64,000 bases of DNA, from the NCBI RefSeq assembly GCF_029688735.1, contig NZ_JARULD010000005.1:124001-188000 (forward strand), in the 5' to 3' direction. Source of the stretch: Qipengyuania flavescens (lineage in GTDB: Bacteria; Pseudomonadota; Alphaproteobacteria; Sphingomonadales; Sphingomonadaceae). Numbering within the stretch: the stretch's first letter is position 1; the number at the start of each line of letters is the position of its first letter. This document shows, in pieces, positions 24,447 through 35,146 of the stretch. The notes beneath the pieces are model-generated. The model ran no database searches. It worked only from the letters and a program-made list of their open reading frames with translations, and was not told the DNA's origin. The position numbers and the translations under genes are program-made.

Positions 24447-27400
24447 ATGAATTTCCGTAACATCTCCGCCTGGTCGATCCGCAACCCGGTGATACCCCTG
24501 GTCGCGTTCACGGCGCTGCTGCTGGCTGGCTTGATCAGCTTCATGCGCATGGATGTCGTGAACAATCCCGACATCGAATTCCCGGCAGTCAGCGTAAATA
24601 TCTCGCAGCCAGGCGCCGCGCCGACCGAGATCGAGAACCAGATCACCCAGCGGGTCGAGGCCGCCGTGCGCTCGATCAACGGCGTGAACTCGATCAATTC
24701 GACTGCCAGCGAAGGCAATTCGAATACGTTCATCGAATTCGAAATCGGCGTCGACCCCAACGATGCCACGGCGGAAGTGAAGAACGCGATCGATACGATC
24801 CGCGGCTCGCTGCCCGACGGAATCCTCGAACCACGCGTGAGCAAGCAGGAAATCTCCGGCGGCTTCCTGGCGATCTATGCTGTCGAAGCCGACGACATGA
24901 CCATCGAGGGGCTGAGCTGGTTCATCGACGACACGATCGCCAAGCAGCTCCTGTCCATCGAGGGCATGGCCGAGGTCAATCGCTTCGGCGGGGTCGACCG
25001 CGAGATCGAGGTTATCCTCGACCTGCCGCGCATGCAGGCGCTCGGCGTGACCGCCAGCCAGATCAACGGTGTGCTGCGGCAGAACAATATCGATGCTGCG
25101 GGCGGCATGGCCGAAGTCGGCGGCACCCGCCAATCGGTGCGCGTACTCGGCAACAACGACTCCGCTTACGAGCTGGGCGAACGCCGCATCCAGCTCGGCG
25201 GCGGGCGGACGGTCAAGCTGTCCGACGTGGCCACCGTGCGCGACGGCTATTCCGAGCGGACCTCGATCAGCAAGGTGGGCGATAAGGAAGTCGTGAACTT
25301 CGCCATGAGCCGCGCCAAGGGCGCATCGGACGTGACGGTTTACGAAAACGCGCTCGAGAAAATCGAAGAGATCGAGGCCAGCAATCCGGGCGTTAAGTTC
25401 ATTCCGCTGTTCAACACGGTCAAATACACGAAGGACCAGTACGAAAGCGCCATGGCCGCAATGATCGAGGGTGCGATCCTCGCCGTGGTAGTGGTGTTCT
25501 TCTTCCTGCGCGACTGGCGCGCGACCGCGATTTCCGCCGTGGCGATCCCGCTTTCGGCCATTCCGACCTTCTGGTTCATGGACCTGCTCGGCTTCAATTT
25601 GAACCAGCTGTCGCTGCTGGCGCTGGCCCTCGTGGCTGGGGTGCTCGTCGACGACGCGATCGTGGAGATCGAGAACATCGTGCGTCACATGCGTATGGGC
25701 AAGAGCGCGTATCAGGCATCGATCGACGCGGCCGACGAGATCGGCCTGCCGGTCGTCGCGACCAGCTTCTGTATCGTCGCGGTGTTCTTCCCGGTCGGCG
25801 CCATGCCCGGCATATCGGGGCAGTTCTTCAAGAACTTCGGCTTCACCGTAGTGGTCGCCGTGCTGATGTCGCTCGCTGTCGCCCGCATGATCACGCCGAT
25901 GCTGGCGGCCTATTTCCTCAAGTCCCACGGGCAGGCCGCCCATGGCGAAGGCCCGATGATGGATCGCTACATGGGCGTCCTGCGCTGGTCGCTCGACCGG
26001 GGCAAGATGCACCGGCTGCGCGAGGGGCTGGAGGGCCCGCGCCATCGCTGGCTCTATGTGCTGGCGCTGCTATTCACTGTTATCGGCGCGCTCGCCGTTG
26101 CGGCATTCGGCACGTTCACCGTGTCCGGCCTGCTCCAAGGTCTCGGCATTCCAGCAATGATTACCGGGGGCAATCCCGATCCCGGCTTCCTGCCTGAAAC
26201 GATCGTGAAAATCGTCGGCATCATCCAGCTGGCCATTGCACTGCTGGCAGGCTTCCTGCTGACGCTTGTGTTCTTCAAGGTCCTCGGCCTGATTACCGGG
26301 CTGTTCGGCAGCCACATGAAGCAGGCCTGGCAATATCTTTACGCGCGCTTCCTCGACCATCGGGTATGGATGCTCGGCGTCGGCTATTTCTCCCTGCTGC
26401 TGACCGTGCTGCTGTTCGGCATCGTGCCCACCCAGTTCCAGCCGGTGATCGACGACGAGAACAGCCGCATCGAGATCGAGATGGTGCCGGGCACGACGCT
26501 CGAGACCACCGAGCGCGTCGTCGATCAGGTCGCCGACCTCCTCTACGAGCAGCAGGAAGTCGAGCTGGCGCTGGAGCGAGTGCGCGAGGGCCAGGCGACT
26601 ATCTACATTACGCTGCGCCCCGACCGCGAACGGACCTCGATCGAATTCGAACGTAGCCTCGCACCGGAACTGTCGCAGATCGCCGATGCGCGGGTTCGCT
26701 TCGCCTCGCAGTCCGGCGGTTTCGGCTCGGGCCGCGACATGACGGTAATGCTGGCCGGTTCGGATCCCGAGCTGCTCAACGATACGGCTGCCCAGCTGGT
26801 TGAGCAGATGAAGTCCATCGACTCGCTCGTCGCCCCGCGGGTGAGCGCCGACATCAACCGGCCGGAGCTGATTATCTCTCCGCGCGAGGATCTCGCGGCG
26901 GAACTCGGCGTATCGACCATCGCGCTCAGCCAGACGATCCGTATCGCCACCATGGGCGAGATCGAGCAGAACGCGGCGAAATTCTCGCTCTCGGACCGCC
27001 AGATCCCGATCCGGGTCAAGCTACCCGAGCAATCGCGCGAGAACCTGGACACGATCCGCAATCTGCCGGTGCAAACGGCAAACGGTGGGTCGGTGCCCTT
27101 GTCGCGAGTGGCCGAGATCAGCTTCGGCTCCGGCCCGACGACCATCCAGCGCTACAACCAGAACCGCCGCGTGCTGGTCGGCGCCGACCTCGCGCAAGGA
27201 GTCGTCAAGGGCGAGGCTCAAGCAGAGATCGACCAGTTGCCCATCCTCCAGGACCTGCCGCAGGGCGTTATCCGCGATGTGGTCGGCGAAGAAGAATGGC
27301 AGGCCGAGCTGATGACCAGCCTGACGATCGCTATCGCTTCGGGCGTGCTGCTCGTGTTCGCGGTGCTTGTGCTGCTCTACAAACGGCTCATGAGCCCGCT

Positions 27401-27923
27401 GGTGAACATGGCCAGCCTCGCGCTCGCCCCGCTCGGGGGCATCCTGCTGGTGTGGCTGTTCGGCCAGCCACAATCGATGCCGGTCTATATCGGCATCTTG
27501 CTGCTGCTGGGCATTGTCTCGAAGAACTCGATCCTGCTGATCGACTTCGCGATCGAGGAGATGGACAAGGGCACGCGCAAGCTGGAAGCAATCGTCGATG
27601 CGGGCCACAAGCGTGCGCAGCCGATCGTCATGACCACCGTCGCAATGACGGCCGGCATGGTGCCGATCGCCTTGTCCGGCGTGCTTGGCTCGGGCGACGG
27701 AGCCTGGCGCGCGCCGATGGGTACCGTGGTGATCGGGGGCCTGATCCTCTCGACACTGCTCACGTTGCTGATTGTACCGGCAGGCTTCAGCCTCGCCGAT
27801 GGCTTCGAGAAGCGCGCGGGTCCGTGGCTGCGCCAGCGCATGCTCACCTATCGCCCGGGTGACGACAAGCGCGGACTGGCAGGCACAGGAACCGCCGAAC
27901 CGGGGGCAGAGCCCGCCGAGTGA
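24447..27923 (+). CDS. RND efflux permease (HAE1-like) with extra two-helix insert
   Basis: Proton-driven trimeric exporter in the inner membrane. TM1 (NPVIPLVAFTALLLAGLISFM), porter motifs (PGAAPTEIENQITQRVEAAVRSINGV), the TM4 proton relay with paired aspartates (VAGVLVDDAIVEIENIVRHM) and the C-terminal half (GIVSKNSILLIDFAIEEM, PIVMTTVAMTAGMVPIALSG) are all present. At 1158 aa it is about 110-120 residues longer than usual. The excess lies between TM6 (ARMITPMLAAYFL) and TM7 (VGYFSLLLTVLLFGIVP) and contains two extra hydrophobic segments (near 26045-26140 and 26200-26310). Start ATG 24447 is set by homology. It overlaps the DUF445 gene by 4 nt. Substrate unknown. Confidence 0.92.
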   Translation: MNFRNISAWSIRNPVIPLVAFTALLLAGLISFMRMDVVNNPDIEFPAVSVNISQPGAAPTEIENQITQRVEAAVRSINGVNSINSTASEGNSNTFIEFEIGVDPNDATAEVKNAIDTIRGSLPDGILEPRVSKQEISGGFLAIYAVEADDMTIEGLSWFIDDTIAKQLLSIEGMAEVNRFGGVDREIEVILDLPRMQALGVTASQINGVLRQNNIDAAGGMAEVGGTRQSVRVLGNNDSAYELGERRIQLGGGRTVKLSDVATVRDGYSERTSISKVGDKEVVNFAMSRAKGASDVTVYENALEKIEEIEASNPGVKFIPLFNTVKYTKDQYESAMAAMIEGAILAVVVVFFFLRDWRATAISAVAIPLSAIPTFWFMDLLGFNLNQLSLLALALVAGVLVDDAIVEIENIVRHMRMGKSAYQASIDAADEIGLPVVATSFCIVAVFFPVGAMPGISGQFFKNFGFTVVVAVLMSLAVARMITPMLAAYFLKSHGQAAHGEGPMMDRYMGVLRWSLDRGKMHRLREGLEGPRHRWLYVLALLFTVIGALAVAAFGTFTVSGLLQGLGIPAMITGGNPDPGFLPETIVKIVGIIQLAIALLAGFLLTLVFFKVLGLITGLFGSHMKQAWQYLYARFLDHRVWMLGVGYFSLLLTVLLFGIVPTQFQPVIDDENSRIEIEMVPGTTLETTERVVDQVADLLYEQQEVELALERVREGQATIYITLRPDRERTSIEFERSLAPELSQIADARVRFASQSGGFGSGRDMTVMLAGSDPELLNDTAAQLVEQMKSIDSLVAPRVSADINRPELIISPREDLAAELGVSTIALSQTIRIATMGEIEQNAAKFSLSDRQIPIRVKLPEQSRENLDTIRNLPVQTANGGSVPLSRVAEISFGSGPTTIQRYNQNRRVLVGADLAQGVVKGEAQAEIDQLPILQDLPQGVIRDVVGEEEWQAELMTSLTIAIASGVLLVFAVLVLLYKRLMSPLVNMASLALAPLGGILLVWLFGQPQSMPVYIGILLLLGIVSKNSILLIDFAIEEMDKGTRKLEAIVDAGHKRAQPIVMTTVAMTAGMVPIALSGVLGSGDGAWRAPMGTVVIGGLILSTLLTLLIVPAGFSLADGFEKRAGPWLRQRMLTYRPGDDKRGLAGTGTAEPGAEPAE

Positions 27924-29200
27924 ACGATCCCCGCCACGCTGGCCCAGTCTCCGCGCCTCCAGCACTGCCGCCGGACCGTGCGCGGGTCATGCGGCGCACC
28001 GCCACTGGCCTGATAGTCCTGATGGCGGGGTTATTCCTGCTGTCGGGCCGCTATCTGGAGCTGCATCCGGCGTGGGGCTATCTCCACGCCTTTGCGGAGG
28101 CCGCCATGGTCGGCGGGCTGGCCGACTGGTTCGCGGTGACCGCGCTGTTCCGCCGCCCGCTCGGCCTACCCATCCCGCACACGGCGATCATTCCGGAGAA
28201 CAAGGATCGCATCGCCGACACGATGGCGGGTTTCCTGCGCGAAAACTTCCTAACCCCCGCTGTCGTCGGGCGGCGGATGGGGTCGATGAATCTGGCGAAA
28301 GCGATCGGCAGCTATCTCGCCGATCCCAAGGCGACGCGCGATTCGCGTATCCGGCTTGGTGCGGGTGAGCTTGCGGTCGAGGTGCTTGAGTCGCTCGACC
28401 CCGAACGGCTCGGTACGCAGGTGCGCAGCGGCATCAAGTCGCAACTCGACCGGCTCGAGATCGCACCGCTGATCGGCGGAATGCTCACCGCAATGATGGC
28501 GGACGGCAAGCACAAACCGCTGATGGACAAGATCATCCGCTGGGCGGGGCTGGTCCTCGAAGACAATGAGGAACTGGTGCGCGATATGGTCCATCGCCGG
28601 GCCAACGGTATCCTGCGCTTCACGGGGCTGGACGAACGGCTCGCGAATTCGGTGATCGACGGCCTGTACAAGCTGCTTGCCGAAGTTCTAGTCGACCCGA
28701 ACCACCCCTTGCGCGACAAGATCGAGGAAGGTCTTGCCGAATTCGCCACCGGCCTGCGCGAGGATCCCGAACTGCAGGCCCGTATCGAGCGGATGAAGCG
28801 CGAAATGCTCGGCAACCCCGCCATCGCCGAATGGTGGCAGGGCACGTGGGAGCGCATCCGCGCCAAGCTGATCGTTTCGATCCGCGAATCGGGCGGGCTC
28901 GCCTCGGGCTATGTCAGCGAGACGCTGGCCGAGCTGGGCGGGGCGCTACGCGACGATCTTCGTTTGCAACGCCAGATCAACCGCTTCGCCCGCCGCACGG
29001 CGGTCGGGATTGCGACGCGCTATGGCGATCAGATCGTGCGGCTCGTGTCCGAAACCGTGCGCCGCTGGGATGCCCATACGATCACCGACCGGGTCGAAAG
29101 CGCGGTCGGCCGCGACCTGCAATTCATCCGCATCAACGGCACGATGGTCGGCGGGCTAGTGGGCCTGACGATCCATTTCCTCAGCGAAACTCTCGGTTAG
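27920..29200 (+). CDS. DUF445 family membrane protein
   Basis: DUF445 (YjiN-like) protein, function unknown. An N-terminal helix (TGLIVLMAGLFLLSGRYLE) is followed by the family signature WGYLHAFAEAAMVGGLADWFAVTALFRRPLGLPIPHTAIIP and ENKDRIADTMAGFLRENFLTPAVV; the long central part is helical, and a final hydrophobic stretch (GTMVGGLVGLTIHFLSETLG) ends the protein. 426 aa is typical. The GTG start overlaps the RND permease stop (GTGA), so it is co-translated with the efflux genes. Confidence 0.88.
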   Translation: MNDPRHAGPVSAPPALPPDRARVMRRTATGLIVLMAGLFLLSGRYLELHPAWGYLHAFAEAAMVGGLADWFAVTALFRRPLGLPIPHTAIIPENKDRIADTMAGFLRENFLTPAVVGRRMGSMNLAKAIGSYLADPKATRDSRIRLGAGELAVEVLESLDPERLGTQVRSGIKSQLDRLEIAPLIGGMLTAMMADGKHKPLMDKIIRWAGLVLEDNEELVRDMVHRRANGILRFTGLDERLANSVIDGLYKLLAEVLVDPNHPLRDKIEEGLAEFATGLREDPELQARIERMKREMLGNPAIAEWWQGTWERIRAKLIVSIRESGGLASGYVSETLAELGGALRDDLRLQRQINRFARRTAVGIATRYGDQIVRLVSETVRRWDAHTITDRVESAVGRDLQFIRINGTMVGGLVGLTIHFLSETLG

Positions 29201-29216
29201 GCGTTCGCCCGCGAGC

Positions 29217-30140
29217 TTATCGGATACGGTAGAATATCCGGTGGGCCAGATAGCTCCGCACCGGCTGGCCGGCCGCATCCCGCGCCGGTTCGATCTGCGC
29301 GGTCCGCTGCATGACCGAGCAGGGATGCTTTCGCATGTCGAAATCCTCGGCCACGGTCTGGTTGAGCATTTCGCAGGCTTCCACTCTTCCGCTCTCGTCG
29401 ACGGTCAGCCGCAGCGCGAAATAGGCTTGCGCCCCCTTGCGCAGAGCTTCTGCAGGATATTCCGACTGGATCGTGCGCACGACCCGCTTCATGTTCACGA
29501 TCTCGGGCGGCGAGACGACCATGCGCTGCCGTTCGGGATCGAACCCCCAATGGGTGACGAGATCCTCCATGCACACATTCATCGCCGCCAGCGGTTTGTC
29601 CATCGGACCGAGGTCTAGAACGATATCGTCCTTGCCTCTTTGAGACAGGGTAAAGGTCGAAATACCGGCTGCGTTGGCTTCGTCGAGATGTGCCAGCCCG
29701 CGGGGATCGCTGGTCCAGTCGCGATCTTCTTCGGTCCATTCGCCTTCGGCATCCTTACCGGGGTGGAATGCTATCGAGGTGGTCGCGCTCACAAGCTTCT
29801 GCTCGCCAAGGTCCATATCGGCGACCGGGAATTCGCCCGTATCACCGCCAGGTCCGAAGGCGAAGCGAGCGTCCCGCGACACTCTCAACTCCTCGACAGC
29901 CGGGCCTGCAAGCCCCCAGATCGCCGAGATGGACGGATCCCATTGCTCAAGGAAGAAAATCGTCCGGCTGTCTTCTGGACCGAAAGTGCGGAGCAGGCGG
30001 CATTTGTTTTCGGCCATGTCGAGGTGCCAGTTGCTCGACGGCTGCAGTGCGGTCGGCGCTTCCTGCGCAGCGGCAGATGTTGCAAGACCAGTAAAAGACA
30101 TAGCCGCTAGAGCGACAGACAATGATAAGCGGCGACCCAT
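29217..30140 (-). CDS. Exported protein with TonB C-terminal-like domain
   Basis: 307 aa. Signal peptide about 1-25 (LSVALAAMSFTGLATSAAAQ). The C-terminal 90 residues read like a TonB_C domain: RVVRTIQSEYPAEALRKGAQAYFALRLTVDESGRVEACEML and the ending LAHRIFYRI. Unlike TonB there is no transmembrane anchor or Pro-rich spacer visible, so it is probably a periplasmic relative rather than an energy transducer. The first 200 residues are not assigned. ATG 30140 is 6 nt after GGAGGG, and that ribosome site lies inside a perfect hairpin (see 30145-30175). A longer N-terminus is open but would read through the hairpin. Confidence 0.7.
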   Translation of the reverse strand: MGRRLSLSVALAAMSFTGLATSAAAQEAPTALQPSSNWHLDMAENKCRLLRTFGPEDSRTIFFLEQWDPSISAIWGLAGPAVEELRVSRDARFAFGPGGDTGEFPVADMDLGEQKLVSATTSIAFHPGKDAEGEWTEEDRDWTSDPRGLAHLDEANAAGISTFTLSQRGKDDIVLDLGPMDKPLAAMNVCMEDLVTHWGFDPERQRMVVSPPEIVNMKRVVRTIQSEYPAEALRKGAQAYFALRLTVDESGRVEACEMLNQTVAEDFDMRKHPCSVMQRTAQIEPARDAAGQPVRSYLAHRIFYRIR

Positions 30141-30144
30141 GAAA

Positions 30145-30175
30145 ATCCCTCCGAAGCAAAATGCTTCGGAGGGAT
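30145..30175 (-). promoter_or_regulatory. Perfect 14-bp hairpin: etfA terminator that also masks the next ribosome site
   Basis: Arms 30145-30158 (ATCCCTCCGAAGCA) and 30162-30175 are exact reverse complements around a 3-nt loop. On the minus strand it comes 23 nt after the etfA stop and is followed by TTTTC, like an intrinsic terminator, but its distal arm is the GGAGGG ribosome site of the TonB-C-like gene whose ATG follows 6 nt later. Termination, translational masking or both are possible. Confidence 0.75.
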
Positions 30176-30198
30176 CTGTATTCAAAATCGCTTGGCGA

Positions 30199-31128
30199 TC
30201 AAAGCTTTTCGGTCAGCTCCGGCACCGCCTTGTAGAGATCGGCGACGAGACCGATGTCCGCGACCTGGAAGATCGGAGCGTCCTCGTCCTTGTTGATGGC
30301 GATGATGGTCTTGGAATCCTTCATGCCTGCAAGGTGCTGGATCGCACCCGAGATTCCGATGGCGATATAGACTTCGGGCGCGACGATCTTGCCCGTCTGG
30401 CCGACCTGGTAATCGTTGGGGACGTAGCCCGCATCGACGGCCGCACGGCTGGCGCCGATGCCCGCACCAAGCTTGTCGGCAAGCGGGGTGATGATCTCGT
30501 CGAAGGTCTCGGAGTCCTTTAGCGCGCGGCCACCGGAAACGATGATCTTCGCGCTGGTCAGTTCGGGGCGATCGCTTTCGGCAATTTCCTCGCTCACGAA
30601 GCTGGAGATACCCGCATCGGTGGGACCGGAGATTTCCTCGACCGTGCCCGAGCCGCCTTCTGGTTCCGCCTTGTCGAAAGCGGTGCCGCGTACGGTCAGG
30701 ACCAGCTTGTCTTCGGTGCTTTCGACTGTCGCGATGGCGTTGCCGGCGTAGATCGGGCGGGTGAAGGTCTTATCGCCTTCGACCGAGAGAATGTCCGAAA
30801 TCTGCATTACGTCGAGCAGTGCTGCGACGCGCGGGGCGACGTTCTTGCCGGTGGTGGTGGCCGGTGCGACAAAAGCGTCGTGATGACCCATCTGGTCGGC
30901 GATCAGCGGCGCAACGTTCTCGGGCAGCGCGTGCTCGTAAGCCGGATCGTCGGCGAGGTGGACCTTGCCCACTCCGGCGATCTTGGCAGCGGCATCGGCC
31001 ACGGCGCGGCAGCCCGAACCGGCGACCAGCAGGTGGACTTCACCCAGCTTCGATGCGGCGGTGACCGCAGCCAGCGTGGCGTCGGCCATGGTGGAATTGT
31101 CGTGTTCGACCCAAACGAGGGTTTTCAT
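30199..31128 (-). CDS. etfA: Electron transfer flavoprotein alpha subunit
   Basis: Larger ETF subunit that carries the FAD cofactor and delivers electrons from acyl-CoA and related dehydrogenases to ETF:quinone oxidoreductase. The C-terminal FAD domain is diagnostic: [52 protein letters not shown], and [41 protein letters not shown]. 309 aa is standard. It follows etfB after a 27-nt gap with a good ribosome site (AAGGA), and is followed by a hairpin. Confidence 0.95.
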   Translation of the reverse strand: MKTLVWVEHDNSTMADATLAAVTAASKLGEVHLLVAGSGCRAVADAAAKIAGVGKVHLADDPAYEHALPENVAPLIADQMGHHDAFVAPATTTGKNVAPRVAALLDVMQISDILSVEGDKTFTRPIYAGNAIATVESTEDKLVLTVRGTAFDKAEPEGGSGTVEEISGPTDAGISSFVSEEIAESDRPELTSAKIIVSGGRALKDSETFDEIITPLADKLGAGIGASRAAVDAGYVPNDYQVGQTGKIVAPEVYIAIGISGAIQHLAGMKDSKTIIAINKDEDAPIFQVADIGLVADLYKAVPELTEKL

Positions 31129-31155
31129 ATTCGTGTTCCTTCTCGTTGGAGTGGC

Positions 31156-31902
31156 TCAGGCGACGCCCATCGCCTTCAGCTTGGCGACCAGCGCATCGAC
31201 GTCCTCGACCTTCTCGCCTGCCTGGCGAACCGGCGGTTCGGAGACATTGGTGGTCTTGAGGCGCGGCGCGGTATCTACGCCGTAATCGGACGGGCGCTTG
31301 GTATCGAGCGGCTTCTTTTTCGCCTTCATGATGTTCGGCAGCGAGGCATAGCGCGGCTCGTTGAGGCGCAAATCAGTGGTGACGATGGCCGGCATGGTCA
31401 ACTTGACGGTCTGCAGGCCGCCATCGACCTCGCGCTTCACCGTGACGCTGTCGCCGTCGACTTCGACCGTATTTGCGAAAGTGCCCTGGGGGCGCTCCAT
31501 CAGCGCAGCGAGCATCTGGCCGGTCTGGTTCGAATCGTCGTCGATCGCCTGTTTGCCGAGCATGATGAGGCCCGGCTGCTCTTCTTCGGCGATGGCCTTG
31601 AGGATCTTGGCGACCGCGAGCGGTTCGACTTCGTCGTCGGTTTCGACGAGGATCGCGCGGTCGGCGCCCATCGCCAGTGCGGTGCGCAGCGTTTCCTGGG
31701 CCTTCGCCGGGCCGATCGAAACGGCGACGATTTCTTCGGCGTTGCCCGCTTCCTTGATGCGAATGGCTTCCTCGACGGCGATTTCGTCGAACGGGTTCAT
31801 GCTCATCTTGACGTTGGCAAGATCGACGCCGGAGCCGTCGGCCTTGACCCGCGGCTTGACGTTGTAATCGATCACCCGCTTGACGGGGACGAGGATTTTC
31901 AT
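31156..31902 (-). CDS. etfB: Electron transfer flavoprotein beta subunit
   Basis: Smaller ETF subunit, binding AMP structurally. The motif region [21 protein letters not shown] at the start, [19 protein letters not shown] and the ETF-beta signature ([43 protein letters not shown]) are visible; 248 aa is normal. AGGAAGGA precedes the ATG. First gene of etfBA; a palindromic operator candidate lies 44-57 bp upstream of the start. Downstream partner is etfA; sucC is the next gene upstream on the same strand after 192 bp. Confidence 0.95.
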   Translation of the reverse strand: MKILVPVKRVIDYNVKPRVKADGSGVDLANVKMSMNPFDEIAVEEAIRIKEAGNAEEIVAVSIGPAKAQETLRTALAMGADRAILVETDDEVEPLAVAKILKAIAEEEQPGLIMLGKQAIDDDSNQTGQMLAALMERPQGTFANTVEVDGDSVTVKREVDGGLQTVKLTMPAIVTTDLRLNEPRYASLPNIMKAKKKPLDTKRPSDYGVDTAPRLKTTNVSEPPVRQAGEKVEDVDALVAKLKAMGVA

Positions 31903-31930
31903 GGCGTTCCTTCCTCTCGAATGAATTCGC

Positions 31931-31970
31931 GGCCCACCTACCTTGCGTTTACGTAAACGTCAAGTGGGCC
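31931..31970 (-). promoter_or_regulatory. Nested palindromes upstream of etfB (candidate operator)
   Basis: A perfect 14-bp palindrome CGTTTACGTAAACG (31946-31959) is centred inside a second inverted repeat, GGCCCAC (31931-31937) with GTGGGCC (31964-31970). The inner palindrome is of the type bound by dimeric TetR or MerR-family repressors of acyl-CoA or branched-chain amino-acid catabolism. Position just before etfB fits an operator; the outer repeat could instead terminate sucC transcription. Confidence 0.55.
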
Positions 31971-32094
31971 GTAGCCGTTGCTTACTTTCAGAAAGCCGCG
32001 GAAAGCTGGGCGTTCCCGCGCGGCAAACGAAAAGGGCGGACCCGCTGCCGCGTGCCCGCCCCTTCGATATGCCGTACGAAAAAAGAGAACCAGT

Positions 32095-33294
<1,200 letters not shown>

Positions 33295-33413
33295 GGGAGC
33301 GTCTGTCCTTCGCGCGGATACGCGGCTGGGGGTGGGAAATCTCGTGGGCGCATAAGCATACGTAGGCCTTCTTGAAAAGTGCCGCGTTCGGGTGCAACTG
33401 CCACAGCGCTCTC

Positions 33414-34196
33414 ATGATCGACAGTCAGCGCCTCGAATCGATCGTCTCCGAAGCGGGACGGATCGCCCACGACCTTTGGCCGGGGGCGGGCAATTCGGTG
33501 CGTAGCTGGGAGAAAGAGCCGAACAGTCCGGTATGCGAGGCGGACCTCGCGGTCGACGCTTTCCTGAAGCGCGAGCTGGGCGCGCTGTTGCCTGCGGCGG
33601 GATGGCTGTCGGAAGAGACGGCGGACGATCCTGCCCGGCTCGGGTGCGATCTCATCTGGCTGGTCGATCCGGTGGACGGCACGCGCGATTTCATCCGGGG
33701 CCGGAGCGGCTGGGCAGTGTCGGTCGCGCTTATCAGCGCAGGGCGACCGCTGATCGCCATGCTGTCCGCCCCGGCGCGCGGAGAGATGTGGAGCGCGGTC
33801 GCCGGGCGCGGTGCGGAGCGCAATGGCGCGGCACTGGCGGCGTCGATGCGCGATCGGTTCGACGGTTCGCGCGTACCGGCCGCCTCGCTGCCCAAGACCG
33901 ACCGCGACCTCGTCTGCGTCGACCAGCCCAATTCCATCGCCCTGCGAATCGCAATGGTCGCCGCCGACGAGGCCGATCTCGTCGCGACGCTGCGCTGGGG
34001 CTTCGAATGGGATATCGCCGCAGCGGGGCTGATTGCCCGCGAGGCGGGCGCGGCCGTCACCGATGCCTTCGGCAAGAAGCTCGATTACAACAAGCGCGAT
34101 CCGCGCGCTTTCGGCGTGCTGGCTTGCTCGCCGAATATCCACGAAGCCGCGGTCGAGCGGCTGGCCGGTCGCGCGGCGCAGATCGGGCAGAAATAG
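33414..34196 (+). CDS. Inositol monophosphatase family protein (CysQ-like)
   Basis: Mg-dependent lithium-sensitive phosphatase fold. Metal-ligand motifs: E67-E68 (WLSEETADDP), D85-P-V-D88-G-T (WLVDPVDGTRDFIRG) and the C-terminal GFEWDIAAAGLIAREAGA. The pattern best fits 3'(2'),5'-bisphosphate nucleotidase (CysQ), but histidinol- or inositol-phosphate phosphatase cannot be excluded. The ATG at 33414 gives 260 aa; no clear ribosome site is seen, so translation may be leaderless. Divergent from sucC across about 120 bp. Confidence 0.82.
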   Translation: MIDSQRLESIVSEAGRIAHDLWPGAGNSVRSWEKEPNSPVCEADLAVDAFLKRELGALLPAAGWLSEETADDPARLGCDLIWLVDPVDGTRDFIRGRSGWAVSVALISAGRPLIAMLSAPARGEMWSAVAGRGAERNGAALAASMRDRFDGSRVPAASLPKTDRDLVCVDQPNSIALRIAMVAADEADLVATLRWGFEWDIAAAGLIAREAGAAVTDAFGKKLDYNKRDPRAFGVLACSPNIHEAAVERLAGRAAQIGQK

Positions 34197-34256
34197 GTTC
34201 TGCAAAGAAAGAGGGCCGATCCGAAGACCCGCCCTCCCCCTGCTGTTCAGCTGCTA

Positions 34257-34955
34257 TCAGTAGCCTTGCGACTGCTGGGCAGCCTCGACATCTTCTTGGT
34301 CGAACGGGATGATCTTGATTTCGACGCGGCGGTTAAGCGGCTCGTTCACGCCGTCGGCGGTCTGCACCGCGAGGCGCGTTTCGCCGAAGCCCATCCAGCG
34401 GATGCGCGACGAAGCGACGCCCTGTGAGATCAGGTAATTGGCGACCGCCTGGGCGCGCTGTTCGGACAGGCGCTGGTTGGCATCGGACGGGCCGGTCGTG
34501 TCGGTGTGGCCGTACACGTCGACGAGGCTGTTCGGATACTGGCGCAGGCTGTCCGCCACGCGGTCGAGCAGGTCGCGGAAGCCCGGCGTAATCGTATAGC
34601 TGCCGGTGGCGAAGGTCACGCCGTCGGGCAGGTTGACGAGAATTGCGTCCCCGCCATCGACCGAACTGACATCGACGCCAGAGCCGGCCGTCTGCTCTTC
34701 GAGTTCCTTGATCTGCTGGTCCATGCGATAGCCGACATAGCCACCCGCTGCGGCGCCGCCGACGGCACCGATGATGCGTCCGGTCTTGCCGCCGATAACG
34801 CCGCCCAGCAGGCCGCCGACGACTGCACCGCCGGCCCCGCCGAGCACGGTGCGCGAGACCTTGCGCTCGCCGGTGTTGGGATCGGTAACGCAGGCCGAAA
34901 CCGTCATCAGCGAAACGGCTGCGAGGCTGGCTGTAAGAACACGCGACTTTTTCAT
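34257..34955 (-). CDS. OmpA-family lipoprotein with glycine-zipper segment
   Basis: Outer-membrane lipoprotein expected to tether peptidoglycan. Lipobox VSAC (C22) follows a basic N-terminus; residues about 34-75 form a glycine-zipper (VLGGAGGAVVGGLLGGVIGG, IIGAVGGAAAGGYVGY); the OmpA/MotB domain (about 110-220) has VDVYGHTDTTGPSDANQRLSEQRAQAVANYL and RRVEIKI. AGGAGGA precedes ATG 34955 by 6 nt; an upstream ATG (34961) directly abuts that site and is less likely. Single gene, divergent from the CNNM protein. Confidence 0.87.
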   Translation of the reverse strand: MKKSRVLTASLAAVSLMTVSACVTDPNTGERKVSRTVLGGAGGAVVGGLLGGVIGGKTGRIIGAVGGAAAGGYVGYRMDQQIKELEEQTAGSGVDVSSVDGGDAILVNLPDGVTFATGSYTITPGFRDLLDRVADSLRQYPNSLVDVYGHTDTTGPSDANQRLSEQRAQAVANYLISQGVASSRIRWMGFGETRLAVQTADGVNEPLNRRVEIKIIPFDQEDVEAAQQSQGY

Positions 34956-35146
34956 TGTCATTCCTCCTTCAAGGCGGCCCGGTATGCTCCGGAAATTCCG
35001 CATGCGATTTGGGACGCGCCCATCCCGCGTCGTGCCCCATCAACCGTCATCGCGCGTCCTCGTTCCGAGCCAGCGTATTATGGCAATTGCACAGAAAGTC
35101 CTCGCAGGCGCTGGCAGAGCCGTGCAATTGTGCTAGCGCCAGCGGC

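Noticed and set aside
24390..26045. A 551-codon open frame on the minus strand opposite the RND permease (and a similar one at 23189-24844 opposite the adaptor)
   Set aside because: It is antisense to clear RND genes, its product is His/Arg/Asp-rich with no domain, and such frames are expected opposite GC-rich coding sequence.
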